Positions 18,023-26,038 of a stretch of 64,000 nt of DNA are shown one piece after another. The notes under the pieces were generated by a model, which saw only the letters and a program-made list of their open reading frames with translations, was not told the DNA's origin and made no database searches. Positions within the stretch are counted from its first letter, which is position 1; every line of letters begins with the position of its first letter. The DNA is from JAPLST01 sp964397565 (GTDB lineage: Bacteria > Auribacterota > UBA3054 > JAPLST01): the NCBI GenBank assembly GCA_964397565.1, contig CAYNJC010000006.1, positions 1-64,000 of the forward strand, read 5' to 3'. The position numbers and the translations under genes were made by a program.

Positions 18023-19046
18023 CAACCGCGCACGCAAAGCACTGCGCGGCCAGCCGACCGATTGCATCCCTTTGTTCGATCAGCCAGGCCATCCCGGGTT
18101 TCTGAAGAAACTGACCGGCATCGATCCGTTCGAAAACACAGAACAGGCCATCGCCAAGGCCGTCGCCCTCCTCGATATCGACCTGCTCGCCGGCAGTGTC
18201 GCGCGGCAGACACAGGCCACGGCCGACGCGCCGCATCTGTACGGATTGCACACAACCGCGTGGCGGCACGCCGGTGCACCCCGGGCCGACCTCTGCTCGT
18301 ATGATCCGGCCCGCGACCGGCCGGGCGATCCGGCCGGCATGGACGACCACGCGTGTCAGGCGTTCCTGCAGGCGCGCCTGGACCGCGACCGGCGCTTGGT
18401 GGGCCAGACCGCCCTGCTGATCGGGTTCACGTACACCACCTGCATCCAATATGCCGCCGAGGATCTGCATTGGCCTGATTTCCTCATGGCGACGCTGACC
18501 GGGGAGAAACATATCCCAGCCCTGCTTGACCGCTGCGAGGCCGCCAGTGCAAAAATCTATCACGCCTATGCCACGACCGATCTGGAAGTGATGTTCACCC
18601 ATGATGACATTGCCATGACGACCGGCCTGATTTACAGTCCGGCATGGCTGCGCGAACATCTCCTACCGCGGTACCGGCGTATTTTCGCGCTGCTCAAGGC
18701 CCGGCAGATCCCCATTCTTTTTTCGACTGACGGCCGGTTTGTGGATGTGGCTCAGGACTTGGTCGCGGCCGGCGCGGACGGGTTTTTTCTGGATACACCG
18801 TGCGTGACGCTGGAAGAAATCGTGCAGCTGTGCGGCAAGAACCTGGTCTATTTTACGGGCCCGGCGCCGGCCACCATGCGTTGCGGCACGCCGGCCCGCA
18901 TTCGCGAAGAAATCCGGCTCATGGCGGAGACCGCCCGGGAACTGCCCCGCTTTTTCTTTCACATGGTGGGCGGTTGGACGCACGACACGCCGATCGCCAA
19001 TGTCCAAGCGTTCTATGAAGCGTGCCGCAAGTGGGGCGCGCGCTGA
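18015..19046 (+). CDS. Uroporphyrinogen decarboxylase-like (corrinoid methyltransferase) protein
   Basis: A 343-residue TIM-barrel protein of the URO-D superfamily. The pattern is that of the MtaA/CmuA-type branch, which handles methyl-corrinoid to thiol transfer, rather than haem synthesis. Family-like segments are the N-terminal PLFDQPGHPGFL, FTHDDIAMTTGLIYSP in the middle and VAAGADGFFLDTPCVTLEEI near the C-terminal barrel strands. Several His/Cys residues could bind zinc, but the site cannot be fixed here. No corrinoid protein gene is adjacent, so the substrate is unknown. The 8-bp overlap with the small membrane protein gene suggests co-expression. Confidence 0.75.
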   Translation: MSDNRARKALRGQPTDCIPLFDQPGHPGFLKKLTGIDPFENTEQAIAKAVALLDIDLLAGSVARQTQATADAPHLYGLHTTAWRHAGAPRADLCSYDPARDRPGDPAGMDDHACQAFLQARLDRDRRLVGQTALLIGFTYTTCIQYAAEDLHWPDFLMATLTGEKHIPALLDRCEAASAKIYHAYATTDLEVMFTHDDIAMTTGLIYSPAWLREHLLPRYRRIFALLKARQIPILFSTDGRFVDVAQDLVAAGADGFFLDTPCVTLEEIVQLCGKNLVYFTGPAPATMRCGTPARIREEIRLMAETARELPRFFFHMVGGWTHDTPIANVQAFYEACRKWGAR

Positions 19047-19472
19047 GAGGAGACGCAGAGCATCAGACTAGGGTCATGCACTGACAGTTGACAATGGGGA
19101 AAATTTGCTCGCGACGAACAGATTTATGGCAAGGCAACTTCCGCGCGGATGCAGGCATGGGTTCCGTGAGTCATCTGCGGCAGCGGCGTAATCTGCGGAT
19201 AAATCAGCTTTCAGTTTTCGGTTCTTGGTTTGCAGCATGAAAGGCTTGGTCATTTGTGTTGATTCGCGGCAATCTGGGGCGGAATATCTGCGGTTTGGCA
19301 GCGGCGGCACGGTCGCCGGGCCGGCGACCCTCCCGCAGAATGCGCTGAATGCTGATGAACTCTCGGCGTACGCTGCGTCTCGGCGGTGAAATCGCGGCAG
19401 TGCTTGGGCAGTGGCACGCACGCGGAACGCCGTTCCGCGGCTGCATTAGTGCAGAGAGCCACAGCCGCCATG
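19047..19472. other. Gene-free stretch with repeat-like words and hairpins
   Basis: No coding region is convincing. The stretch contains recurring words around (G)ATCTGCGG, a degenerate palindrome AAATTTGCTCG-CGA-CGAACAGATTT at 19101-19125 (one G-T pair and one mismatch), and a perfect 9-bp hairpin CGCGGAACG-C-CGTTCCGCG at 19431-19449. Both hairpins resemble the dispersed palindromes seen elsewhere in the window. Confidence 0.5.
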
Positions 19473-19501
19473 TTGACGCGCCGGCGCAAGGGTGTTATAC
19501 T
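19473..19501 (+). promoter_or_regulatory. Sigma70-type promoter of the trans-sulfuration gene
   Basis: TTGACG (19473-19478) and TATACT (19496-19501) with an ideal 17-bp spacer. The leader is about 48 nt. Confidence 0.75.
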
Positions 19502-19555
19502 AATGCGGGAGTAGTTTCCGCAAGTTCACGACAGCGCAACCAACCAGGAGGCGCC

Positions 19556-20779
19556 ATGGCATTCGATCCCGCACGGCAGATTCAAGACTATCTCGTCTTC
19601 GGCGAGTATGGTGATGTGAACCCCTCCATCTGCGATTCCGCCACCTACACGTTTCTGAGCGCCGACCAAATGGAGGAGCGCTTTACCCATGACATCGAGG
19701 GCTGCTTCCTTTACTCGCGCCATTGGAACCCCAGCACGAAATATCTGGCCGACGCCCTGGCCCGCATGGAAGACGGCGAGGCGGCCCAAGTGATGGCCTC
19801 GGGTATGGCCGCCATCAGCGTGACCTTGCTGCAGTTGTGTTCCCGCGGTGATGAGATCGTGGCGGGGCGCACGATATATGGCGGCACCTATGCCTTGCTG
19901 AAGAACCTGCTGCCGCGCTTCGGCATCACCACCCGCTTCGTTGACTTGCTCGACGCCGCGGCGGTGCGCGCGGCGATCACGCCCCAGACGCGCGTATTGT
20001 ACTGTGAATCGATCAGCAATCCGCTGCTGGAAGTTGCCGACCTTCCGGCGCTCAGTCGAATCGCGCGCAAACACGGACTGCAGTTGGTGGTCGACAACAC
20101 CTTCAGTCCGCTGATCCTGTCGCCCTTGCGCCTGGGCGCCGATGTCGTCGTCTACAGCATGACGAAGTTCATCAACGGCACCAATGACTGTGTCGCCGGC
20201 AGCGTGATCGCCTCGCACGCGTTCATCGCCCGCTTGTGCGACATCAACGGCGGAACCAGCATGTTGTTGGGGCCTGTGCTTGACAGCATTCGTGCCGCCA
20301 ATCTGCTGAAGAATCTGCACAGTCTGCACATTCGCATGGTCAAGCATGGCGCGAATGCATTGTACCTCGCCGGCCAGTTGCAGCAGGCCGGCTTGTGCGT
20401 GCATTACCCCGGCCTTGCCACGCATCCGCAGCACGCCTTGCTGACGCAGATGATGAACCGCGGCTTTGGCTTTGGCGGCATCGTGGCCGTCGACGTCGGC
20501 ACGCACGCGACTGCCAAACGACTTATGATGCGCATGCAGCAAAAAAAAGTTGGCTATCTGGCCGTCAGTTTGGGCTATTTCAAAACGTTGTTCAGTTCGC
20601 CCGGTCAGAGCACCTCGTCAGAAATGCCGGCTGAGGAACGCCACCGGATTGGGCTGGGCGACGGCCTCGTCCGCTTTTCGGTGGGCCTCGATAATGATAT
20701 CGAACATACCGGCGCGGTGATCAAGGCGTGTCTGAAAGAGGTGGGCATCCCGCTTGACGGCCCCGCCCGCGCACACTAA
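19556..20779 (+). CDS. Trans-sulfuration PLP enzyme (methionine gamma-lyase / cystathionine synthase type)
   Basis: A 407-residue Cys/Met-metabolism PLP enzyme. The PLP lysine is Lys204 in YSMTKFINGTND. Other conserved parts are YSRHWNPS (phosphate/substrate loop), ASGMAAIS, VVDNTFSPL (Asp that binds the PLP nitrogen) and the C-terminal RFSVGLDN. The enzyme acts on sulphur amino acids; the exact reaction (methionine gamma-lyase, O-acetylhomoserine sulfhydrylase or cystathionine gamma-synthase) cannot be told by eye. The ATG at 19556 is preceded by AGGAGG. It has its own strong promoter. Confidence 0.88.
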   Translation: MAFDPARQIQDYLVFGEYGDVNPSICDSATYTFLSADQMEERFTHDIEGCFLYSRHWNPSTKYLADALARMEDGEAAQVMASGMAAISVTLLQLCSRGDEIVAGRTIYGGTYALLKNLLPRFGITTRFVDLLDAAAVRAAITPQTRVLYCESISNPLLEVADLPALSRIARKHGLQLVVDNTFSPLILSPLRLGADVVVYSMTKFINGTNDCVAGSVIASHAFIARLCDINGGTSMLLGPVLDSIRAANLLKNLHSLHIRMVKHGANALYLAGQLQQAGLCVHYPGLATHPQHALLTQMMNRGFGFGGIVAVDVGTHATAKRLMMRMQQKKVGYLAVSLGYFKTLFSSPGQSTSSEMPAEERHRIGLGDGLVRFSVGLDNDIEHTGAVIKACLKEVGIPLDGPARAH

Positions 20780-20784
20780 CCACT

Positions 20785-21009
20785 ATGTGTTCGAGCACAA
20801 CGCGAATGATCGAGTACGCGGAGATTGACCAAACGGATCGGGACTTGATGCGCGCTGCAGCGGCAGTGCTTGAGAAAAACTATCGTGATCCCCGGCATAC
20901 CGTTGGCGCGGCGGTCCTGTGCGCCTCCGGCACGGTGTACGTCGGCGTCAACATCGAGTCGTGCGGCTATGGTCCGTGTGCCGAGCCTGCCATTGGGCTC
21001 TTTTCGTGA
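20785..21009 (+). pseudogene. Truncated cytidine-deaminase-like gene
   Basis: The 74-residue product matches the first half of a cytidine/blasticidin-S deaminase fold: HTVGAAVLCASGTVYVGVNI and then CGYGPCAEPAIG, where CAE is the zinc-ligand/catalytic Cys-Ala-Glu. Reading stops four residues later, before the second zinc motif PCxxC, and no continuation is found in the other frames. An active enzyme cannot result. It lies 5 bp after the trans-sulfuration gene. Confidence 0.65.
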
Positions 21010-21087
21010 CGCGGGCCACACAACATCCGTCCGGTCGGCCATCTTGGCACAATAATCTCCCGCGGGCCGCGTCATTAATTATAAGCC

Positions 21088-21669
21088 ATGCATGAAGATG
21101 CAGACAATATTCGGGCGTATCTGAAGGGTAACATGAGCGCCTTTCACCAGTTGTACACGCGCTACGAGCGCCCACTGCTCTTTTACATTCGCGCGATGGT
21201 GCGCCCGGTGGAAGCCGCCGAGGATGTCTTTCAGGAGACCTGGCAGCAGGTGGTCAAGAAACTGCCCGGGTTCCGCTTCAAAGGCGCCTTCCGCAATTGG
21301 CTGTACACGATTGCGCATCACCGCGTGATTGACCATGTCCGCAGCGCCACGCGCCAGCCGCAGGTCTCCCTCGATGAGCCCGTCGAGGTCGGGGCCGCCA
21401 CCACCCTGCATGAGCTGCTGGCCGATCCGGCGCCCGATGTGGTTACCGCCCTCAGCGTCCGCGACCTGTATCACAAGCTCTGTGCACTGGTTGAGCACTT
21501 GCCGCCGGCGCAACGCGAGGTGTTCTTGATGCGCACGGACGCCGGCTTGAGTTTTAACGAGATTGCCGCGCTGGTCGACGCGCCGTTGAACACGGTGCTG
21601 GGTCGCATGCATTATGCGGTCACCCGCCTGCGCGCAGAACTGAAGGATGACTATGACACACTCCACTGA
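21088..21669 (+). CDS. ECF-type RNA polymerase sigma factor
   Basis: A 193-residue sigma factor with only regions 2 and 4. Region 2 is FHQLYTRYERPLLFYIRAM to VFQETWQQVVKKL and FRNWLYTIAHHRVIDHVR (-10 recognition). Region 4 is the helix-turn-helix LPPAQREVFLMRTDAGLSFNEIAALVD (split here only by name) to GRMHYAVTRLRAEL. It directs RNA polymerase to stress or envelope promoters. The next gene overlaps its end and encodes a single-pass membrane protein, the usual anti-sigma partner. The third gene encodes a secreted helical protein, like many envelope stress operons. Confidence 0.92.
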   Translation: MHEDADNIRAYLKGNMSAFHQLYTRYERPLLFYIRAMVRPVEAAEDVFQETWQQVVKKLPGFRFKGAFRNWLYTIAHHRVIDHVRSATRQPQVSLDEPVEVGAATTLHELLADPAPDVVTALSVRDLYHKLCALVEHLPPAQREVFLMRTDAGLSFNEIAALVDAPLNTVLGRMHYAVTRLRAELKDDYDTLH

Positions 21670-22156
21670 CACCGCCCGGCAGGTCCGCAGCGCCCTCTGG
21701 CGCGGCGCGCCGCTGCCCGACGAGCTGCTGCTCGAAACACCGCCGGCAACCGCGCCGGTGCGCAACGCGATCTATGCCGCCGCACGCACGCAGGCCGCCC
21801 AACTCGCCGCGCGGCCGCAACCGGTCTGGGCCCGCGCCTGGCAGAGCCTGCACATTCTGGTGCGTGGCCAGCTTGGCTATGGGGCTTGGGCCGCCTGCGC
21901 CGTTGGCATTTTCATGGCCTGCGTCTGGCTTGGCAACGGGCGCGCGCCGGTTGCCACGGCCCAGCAAAATCCGGTTGACGAATTTGTCACGAGCGCCCTG
22001 GCGCTCTGTGATGAGGCCACCCTGGCGCCCTTGACCGAACAGTCCGGCCTTGATCTTGAAGACGATGCACTCCACGCCAATTTGCAGGAAACGGCCAGTG
22101 CCATTGCCTGGCTCGAAGATGATCTGCACGTGGACGTGTTTGCCAGTAACAATTAG
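21653..22156 (+). CDS. Putative anti-sigma factor, single-pass membrane protein
   Basis: A 167-residue protein with a cytoplasmic N-terminus of about 70 residues, one membrane helix (YGAWAACAVGIFMACVWLG) and an acidic periplasmic C-terminus of about 65 residues. It has no zinc-binding HxxxCxxC motif, so it is not a ZAS-type anti-sigma. The assignment rests on its place: it overlaps the ECF sigma gene by 17 bp. The ATG at 21653 has GAAGGA at a good distance and is preferred to the ATG two codons before. It probably tethers or inhibits the sigma factor. Confidence 0.6.
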   Translation: MTHSTDTARQVRSALWRGAPLPDELLLETPPATAPVRNAIYAAARTQAAQLAARPQPVWARAWQSLHILVRGQLGYGAWAACAVGIFMACVWLGNGRAPVATAQQNPVDEFVTSALALCDEATLAPLTEQSGLDLEDDALHANLQETASAIAWLEDDLHVDVFASNN

Positions 22157-22168
22157 CGGAGTCCACCA

Positions 22169-22948
22169 ATGAATGCGGCCAAAATCCTCACGCGCGCCGG
22201 CCTGACCGTGCTGGCGCTGTGCGTCACGTGCGCATGGGCCGAACCGCCCGCGCCGCCAAATCCCGCGCCACCCCCGCCAAACATGGCAGCACCAGACCCG
22301 CCGCCACCGCCACCCCCGCCGCCACCGCCACCCCCGCCAGATATGGCAGCACCAGACCAGCCGCCACCGCCACCCCCGCTCGGCGAGTTTGGCGGCCCCG
22401 GCGGCCACGGCAGCACCGGCGGCTTCGGTCGTATGTGGCCGCACCCGGGCGACAGCCCGGTGGCGTGCCCGATGGCTGTGCCGGACGTTCACATGCAGCA
22501 TGCGCGCATGCGGCAGTCGGCCGAGTGGTTGCGCACCAACAACCCGAAGGAGTTTGAACGGCTGCAAGCATTGCACAAAGAGAATCCCGAGGCGTTTCGC
22601 AAGGAAATGCGCAAAGCCCTGCAGGAGTATGCTAAGAAAGAACATCCAGAACAATACAAGCAGTTTGCGAAAATGCGCAAGTCCGAAGAGCGATTGCGGA
22701 AGCTGGCGCAGCAGTGCTGCGCCGAGCAAGACCCCGCCAAGAAAACCAAACTCGAGCAGGACATGCGCACGGAACTCGAACAGCAGTTCACTGAAAAACA
22801 GGCACTGCGGCAGCAAGAGCTCGAGGCACTTGAAAAACGCCTGACTGAATTTCGCGCCTCGCTGCAGTCACGCGAGCAAAACAAAGAAGCCATGATTGAT
22901 ATGCGCATCAAAGCGCTGACCGAGGGGCCCGACGCCGTGAATTGGTAG
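22169..22948 (+). CDS. Secreted proline-rich, helical (CpxP/Spy-like) protein
   Basis: A 259-residue exported protein: signal peptide ending at about residue 24 (TCAWA), a poly-proline region (about 27-72), a Gly-rich turn, then a long charged alpha-helical half (about 105-255) rich in Glu, Lys, Gln and Arg. The poly-Pro part comes from duplicated DNA: PPPNMAAPD and PPPDMAAPD frame two copies. The helical half recalls periplasmic stress proteins of the CpxP/Spy/ZraP kind, which fits its place behind an ECF sigma/anti-sigma pair. The start at 22169 has GGAG upstream. Confidence 0.6.
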   Translation: MNAAKILTRAGLTVLALCVTCAWAEPPAPPNPAPPPPNMAAPDPPPPPPPPPPPPPPDMAAPDQPPPPPPLGEFGGPGGHGSTGGFGRMWPHPGDSPVACPMAVPDVHMQHARMRQSAEWLRTNNPKEFERLQALHKENPEAFRKEMRKALQEYAKKEHPEQYKQFAKMRKSEERLRKLAQQCCAEQDPAKKTKLEQDMRTELEQQFTEKQALRQQELEALEKRLTEFRASLQSREQNKEAMIDMRIKALTEGPDAVNW

Positions 22949-22957
22949 GCCGATGGT

Positions 22958-22996
22958 TTGACCCGCCACGTCAACTACTTTGACCCTATGCGTCAG
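22958..22996. promoter_or_regulatory. Paired upstream activator sites A (TTGAC-N7-GTCA x2)
   Basis: TTGACCCGCCACGTCAA at 22958-22974 and TTGACCCTATGCGTCAG at 22980-22996 are two palindromic sites 22 bp apart, about two helical turns. The second begins 91 bp before the -24 element at 23071. The same pair with the same spacings stands before the gene at 35003. They are likely binding sites of a sigma54 activator. Confidence 0.8.
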
Positions 22997-23070
22997 GTTT
23001 CCATGGATCGCGCCCCGGCTGTTTTTCACAATTGCATACATTGCAACAACATATAGTGCCGCGCGGGCTT

Positions 23071-23086
23071 TGGCACTGTCCTTGCT
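23071..23086 (+). promoter_or_regulatory. Sigma54 (-24/-12) promoter of the Ig-like secreted protein
   Basis: TGGCACTGTCCTTGCT fits the consensus TGGCACG-N4-TTGCW at all fixed positions except one (G7 is T). An inverted repeat TTGCA-N5-TGCAA is at 23032-23046. Transcription should start near 23097, about 43 nt before the ATG. Confidence 0.85.
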
Positions 23087-23139
23087 AATTTAGTAATTGA
23101 TTGCGATGATATTAATCAACTCTAACCAAGGAGTACCGT

Positions 23140-23907
23140 ATGAAACGCTTCGTCTATAGTCTCAGCCTGCTGTGCGTGCTGAGTGTTGCCACACTGCTTG
23201 CTGATCGCATCCCGCCGCCGGGCGGCGGCCCCGGCTGGTGGAACTCAAATCTGTTCATCACGATTCTGCGCCCGCCGATGCCGGTGTTGTTCACCACCAA
23301 TTCGCCGATGGTCTTTCGCGGCCAAGTTGGCCCGTTTGACAAGGTTGAGAAAGTGCTTTACAGCTCGAGTGCCGGCGACGCCGGCGAATGCGCCATCACG
23401 CTGACCGGCTGTTTCTTCCGCACGAACGCGTTTTTCACCTCGCCGCCGATTGCCATGGCGCCGGGCTCGAACCTGATCACCTTCACGGCCGTGCCGCTTG
23501 ACCCCGCGGTCAATCCCGCCAGCGATCATGTGATGGTGTTTTACAACGCGCAGGGCCTGAATCAACGGCCCGTGATCACGACCCGGCCGCCGCGCGTATG
23601 GGGTTCCAATGAAGTCTACAGCTACACGCTGGTGGCGACCGATGCGGACAGCGATCCGCTCGCGCTGGCGCTCACGACCTACGGCCCGGTGCTGGCAACC
23701 GCGACCGAGTTGAGTTACGGCACCTGGCAGATCGATGCCGCGCTGACCGCCACCAATCGGATGCCGCGCCTGCGCGTCCGGTTCCGCGCCATCGTGACGG
23801 ATGGCATTACCCGCCCGGTCTGCCAGCAATGGCCGGTCGCGTTTGCCCCGTGCGGCTCGAACAGTTGGCACGGCGGCGCGAACATTCGCCCACGCGACGT
23901 CCGCTAA
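23140..23907 (+). CDS. Secreted Ig-like protein under sigma54 control
   Basis: A 255-residue exported protein with a signal peptide (MKRFVYSLSLLCVLSVATLLA) and a beta-sandwich body. The first module (about 45-140) has the pattern of bacterial Ig/Glucodextranase-B-like domains: TNSPMVFRGQVGPFDKVEKVLYS, then GSNLITFTAVPLD. The second module (about 145-235) resembles a cadherin/Ig-like repeat with LVATDADSDPLALALTTYGP. There is no PEP-CTERM or lipobox, so it is probably released or loosely bound. The ATG at 23140 is preceded by AAGGAG. A strong terminator follows. Its promoter has the same activator sites as the large Ig-repeat protein at 35003. Confidence 0.7.
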   Translation: MKRFVYSLSLLCVLSVATLLADRIPPPGGGPGWWNSNLFITILRPPMPVLFTTNSPMVFRGQVGPFDKVEKVLYSSSAGDAGECAITLTGCFFRTNAFFTSPPIAMAPGSNLITFTAVPLDPAVNPASDHVMVFYNAQGLNQRPVITTRPPRVWGSNEVYSYTLVATDADSDPLALALTTYGPVLATATELSYGTWQIDAALTATNRMPRLRVRFRAIVTDGITRPVCQQWPVAFAPCGSNSWHGGANIRPRDVR

Positions 23908-23930
23908 ACACGCATGCACTGATCTAGCAG

Positions 23931-23970
23931 AACAACAAGGGCGGGAGCCATTCCCGCCCTTGTTGTTTGT
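23931..23970 (+). terminator. Intrinsic terminator after the Ig-like protein gene
   Basis: A perfect 16-bp stem: AACAACAAGGGCGGGA (23931-23946) and TCCCGCCCTTGTTGTT (23952-23967) with the loop GCCAT. The A-rich left and T-rich right arms allow it to work in both directions. Confidence 0.85.
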
Positions 23971-24021
23971 CGCTGGAGAGCAGGAGCGACTGCGGCGCGT
24001 GCATCGCGATCAGCTGCCTTG

Positions 24022-24246
24022 TACTCATAAATGCGCCTGCTTGGTGTCATGCCCATTGTGGCCGCGGGCGCCTGCTTGGAGCTGGCTTGGCTAGCTAAGG
24101 CACCAGCCTAGTCCCGTCAAAGGCGGGGATCCCGCCAACGGCGGCAATCCTGCCAACGGCGCGGATGACCGCGGCTGCAGAAGCCGCCCTCGCCGCGGGC
24201 GGCTACAAGGACGCGGCAAAGTAGAAAGCGCGCTCATTAGTAACCG
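24022..24246. repeat. MITE-like repeat, copy A (about 225 bp)
   Basis: The element runs from TACTCATAAATGCGC to GCGCGCTCATTAGTAACCG, whose ends are imperfect inverted repeats. Inside are GGCTTGGCTAGCTAAGGC, GGGATCCCGCCAACGGCGG and CCCTCGCCGCGGGCGGC hairpins. Its reverse complement is nearly identical to 42061-42249. Fragments occur at 1-57 and 31319-31345. It codes for nothing. Confidence 0.7.
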
Positions 24247-24391
24247 CCGGGAAAGAGGGGATGTTGTGTGCTGTGCTGGTGCGTCGGGTGCGCCGCCCCG
24301 CGTGGCGTAAGCAACTGCGCCACAAAAATGCCGAGTTTGCTATTATGATATAGATTGAGCGTTGATTAATTGCCTGTGGAGTTGCCTGCGC

Positions 24392-26038
24392 ATGCCGGCT
24401 CTATGGTCTGGTGAATGGTGGACGCGCCTGCTGCGGCGGATGCTGCAGCCGACCGCGATCATGCTGCTGACGGCCGCACTGGTGCTGCTGTTTGCGGTGA
24501 CCGCCGTGCAACAGCGCCGGCGCCAGCGGCGTGATGCGCTCGAAATCATGCGCACGACCGCCGATGCCCTGGCCTACACCATCGCGATGAGCAGTGAAAA
24601 TGCGGCCGACGCCATGCGCCGCATTGAAGATGAATTGCTGGACAGCTTGGGCGTCAAACTGCGCCTGCTGCTGACGCTCGATGACGCAGCACTACGCGAC
24701 CCAACCAATGCCGCGCGCTACACTGCCGCCACCGGTTTGCGACTGATCCACACCGATGCGTCGGGCCGGATCATGGTCGCCGCGGTCGTCGGCGATGCGG
24801 TCTTGACCAACAGCGCGCCGGCCTGGCTGCCGCACGCTGCCGCGAGCGTGCCCGACGCCGGCGACTGGGCGGTCTGCGCCGTGCGCGACGGCCTGCTGAT
24901 CACCTCGTACTGGCGCGGCGTGGTCGGACGCACCAGCGCGGGTGGCCTGCTGTGCCTGGTGCCGCCGGCATCGGCGTTTTCCTATCGCTACGGCATGGGC
25001 GTCGGGCAAATGATGGCGCGCCTGGCGGCCTTGCCGAATGTTGCCTATGTCATCTGGGAAGATCGCGAAGGGCCCCTCTCGGCGGCGGGCGATCTGCACG
25101 CCGCGGATGATGGCACCGCCCGCGTGCGTGAGTTTGCCGTGCCGGCGACGCGGCATGTCGCCGCGATCTCAAATGCCGTCTTCAAGATCGGGTTTCGCAC
25201 CACCGAGCTGGATCGGATTGATCGCAGCAGTTTTGTGCGGGCCGGCATCTCGATTCTGGTGGTCGCGCTGGTCGGCGGGCTGCTGGTCAGTATGACCCGC
25301 CTGTGGCAACGCTTTGAGAACGAGCGCGCCCAGCACGAACGTCTGGCCGCGCTCGGCAAGTTGGCCGCCGGCATCGCCCATGAAGTCCGCAACCCGCTCA
25401 ACGCGGTCGCCTTGACGCTGCAACAATTCGCCACCGAGCCCAATGTGCGCGAATCCGAATACGCCGAGCTGCTGCGTATTGCCAGCGATGAAATTCAACG
25501 CGCCAATACAACCTTGGTCCATTTCCTCGACTACGCCCGCCCGCCCAAACTGGTGTTGCGCCGCGTCAACCTGGCCGGGTTGTGCGACACGATCGCCCAA
25601 CTGATCCAAGCCAGCGCCAATGCGCGCAACATCACCATCGCGCGCGATCTCGCGCCGGTGCCGACGTGCGTCCTTGACCAAGCCCAGATTCATCAAGCGT
25701 TGCTGAACCTCGCCCTCAATGCGCTCGACGCCATGCCGTACGGCGGCGTGCTCACGCTGCGCACCCGCGCGACACGCACGCATGTCGACGTCGAACTGTG
25801 CGATACCGGCCTGGGTATTGCCCCGGCCGATCGCGAACGTATTTTTGATTTGTACTACACCACCAAACACAAAGGCGTCGGCTTCGGCCTCGCCTTTGTC
25901 CATCGCACCGTGACCCAGCACCATGGCCGCATCACGGTCGCCAGTAACCTTCCGCGTGGCACCCGCATGACCCTGACGTTTCCGATCACCGCGCCTGGCC
26001 ACACCGGCGCCGCGGTCGCCCACCCGGAGCCGACGTGA
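24392..26038 (+). CDS. Membrane sensor histidine kinase (NtrB/PrsK-like)
   Basis: A 548-residue sensor kinase. Two membrane helices (about 23-42 and 285-305) enclose a periplasmic sensor domain of about 240 residues with no clear family. The cytoplasmic part has the phosphorylated His330 in GIAHEVRNPLNA, the N box NLALNALDAMP, the G1 box CDTGLGIAP and the G2 box KGVGFGLAF. It senses an outside signal and phosphorylates the regulator encoded next, whose GTG overlaps its stop (GTGA). The ATG at 24392 is chosen; a TTG at 24362 is possible. The organisation recalls PrsK/PrsR, the pair known to control PEP-CTERM surface proteins with sigma54. Confidence 0.85.
   Translation: MPALWSGEWWTRLLRRMLQPTAIMLLTAALVLLFAVTAVQQRRRQRRDALEIMRTTADALAYTIAMSSENAADAMRRIEDELLDSLGVKLRLLLTLDDAALRDPTNAARYTAATGLRLIHTDASGRIMVAAVVGDAVLTNSAPAWLPHAAASVPDAGDWAVCAVRDGLLITSYWRGVVGRTSAGGLLCLVPPASAFSYRYGMGVGQMMARLAALPNVAYVIWEDREGPLSAAGDLHAADDGTARVREFAVPATRHVAAISNAVFKIGFRTTELDRIDRSSFVRAGISILVVALVGGLLVSMTRLWQRFENERAQHERLAALGKLAAGIAHEVRNPLNAVALTLQQFATEPNVRESEYAELLRIASDEIQRANTTLVHFLDYARPPKLVLRRVNLAGLCDTIAQLIQASANARNITIARDLAPVPTCVLDQAQIHQALLNLALNALDAMPYGGVLTLRTRATRTHVDVELCDTGLGIAPADRERIFDLYYTTKHKGVGFGLAFVHRTVTQHHGRITVASNLPRGTRMTLTFPITAPGHTGAAVAHPEPT

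Noticed and set aside
22260..22390. Repeated CCGCCACCGCCACC blocks that might look like a short CRISPR or VNTR
   Set aside because: They encode the poly-proline part of the 22169 protein in frame; there are no spacers. No CRISPR array was seen anywhere in the window.
24278..24293. TGGTGCGTCGGGTGCG before the kinase gene as a sigma54 promoter
   Set aside because: Only GG and GC fit; A5, the TT and the final W are absent, and no paired TTGAC sites are near. The AT-rich box at about 24345 is a likelier -10 region.
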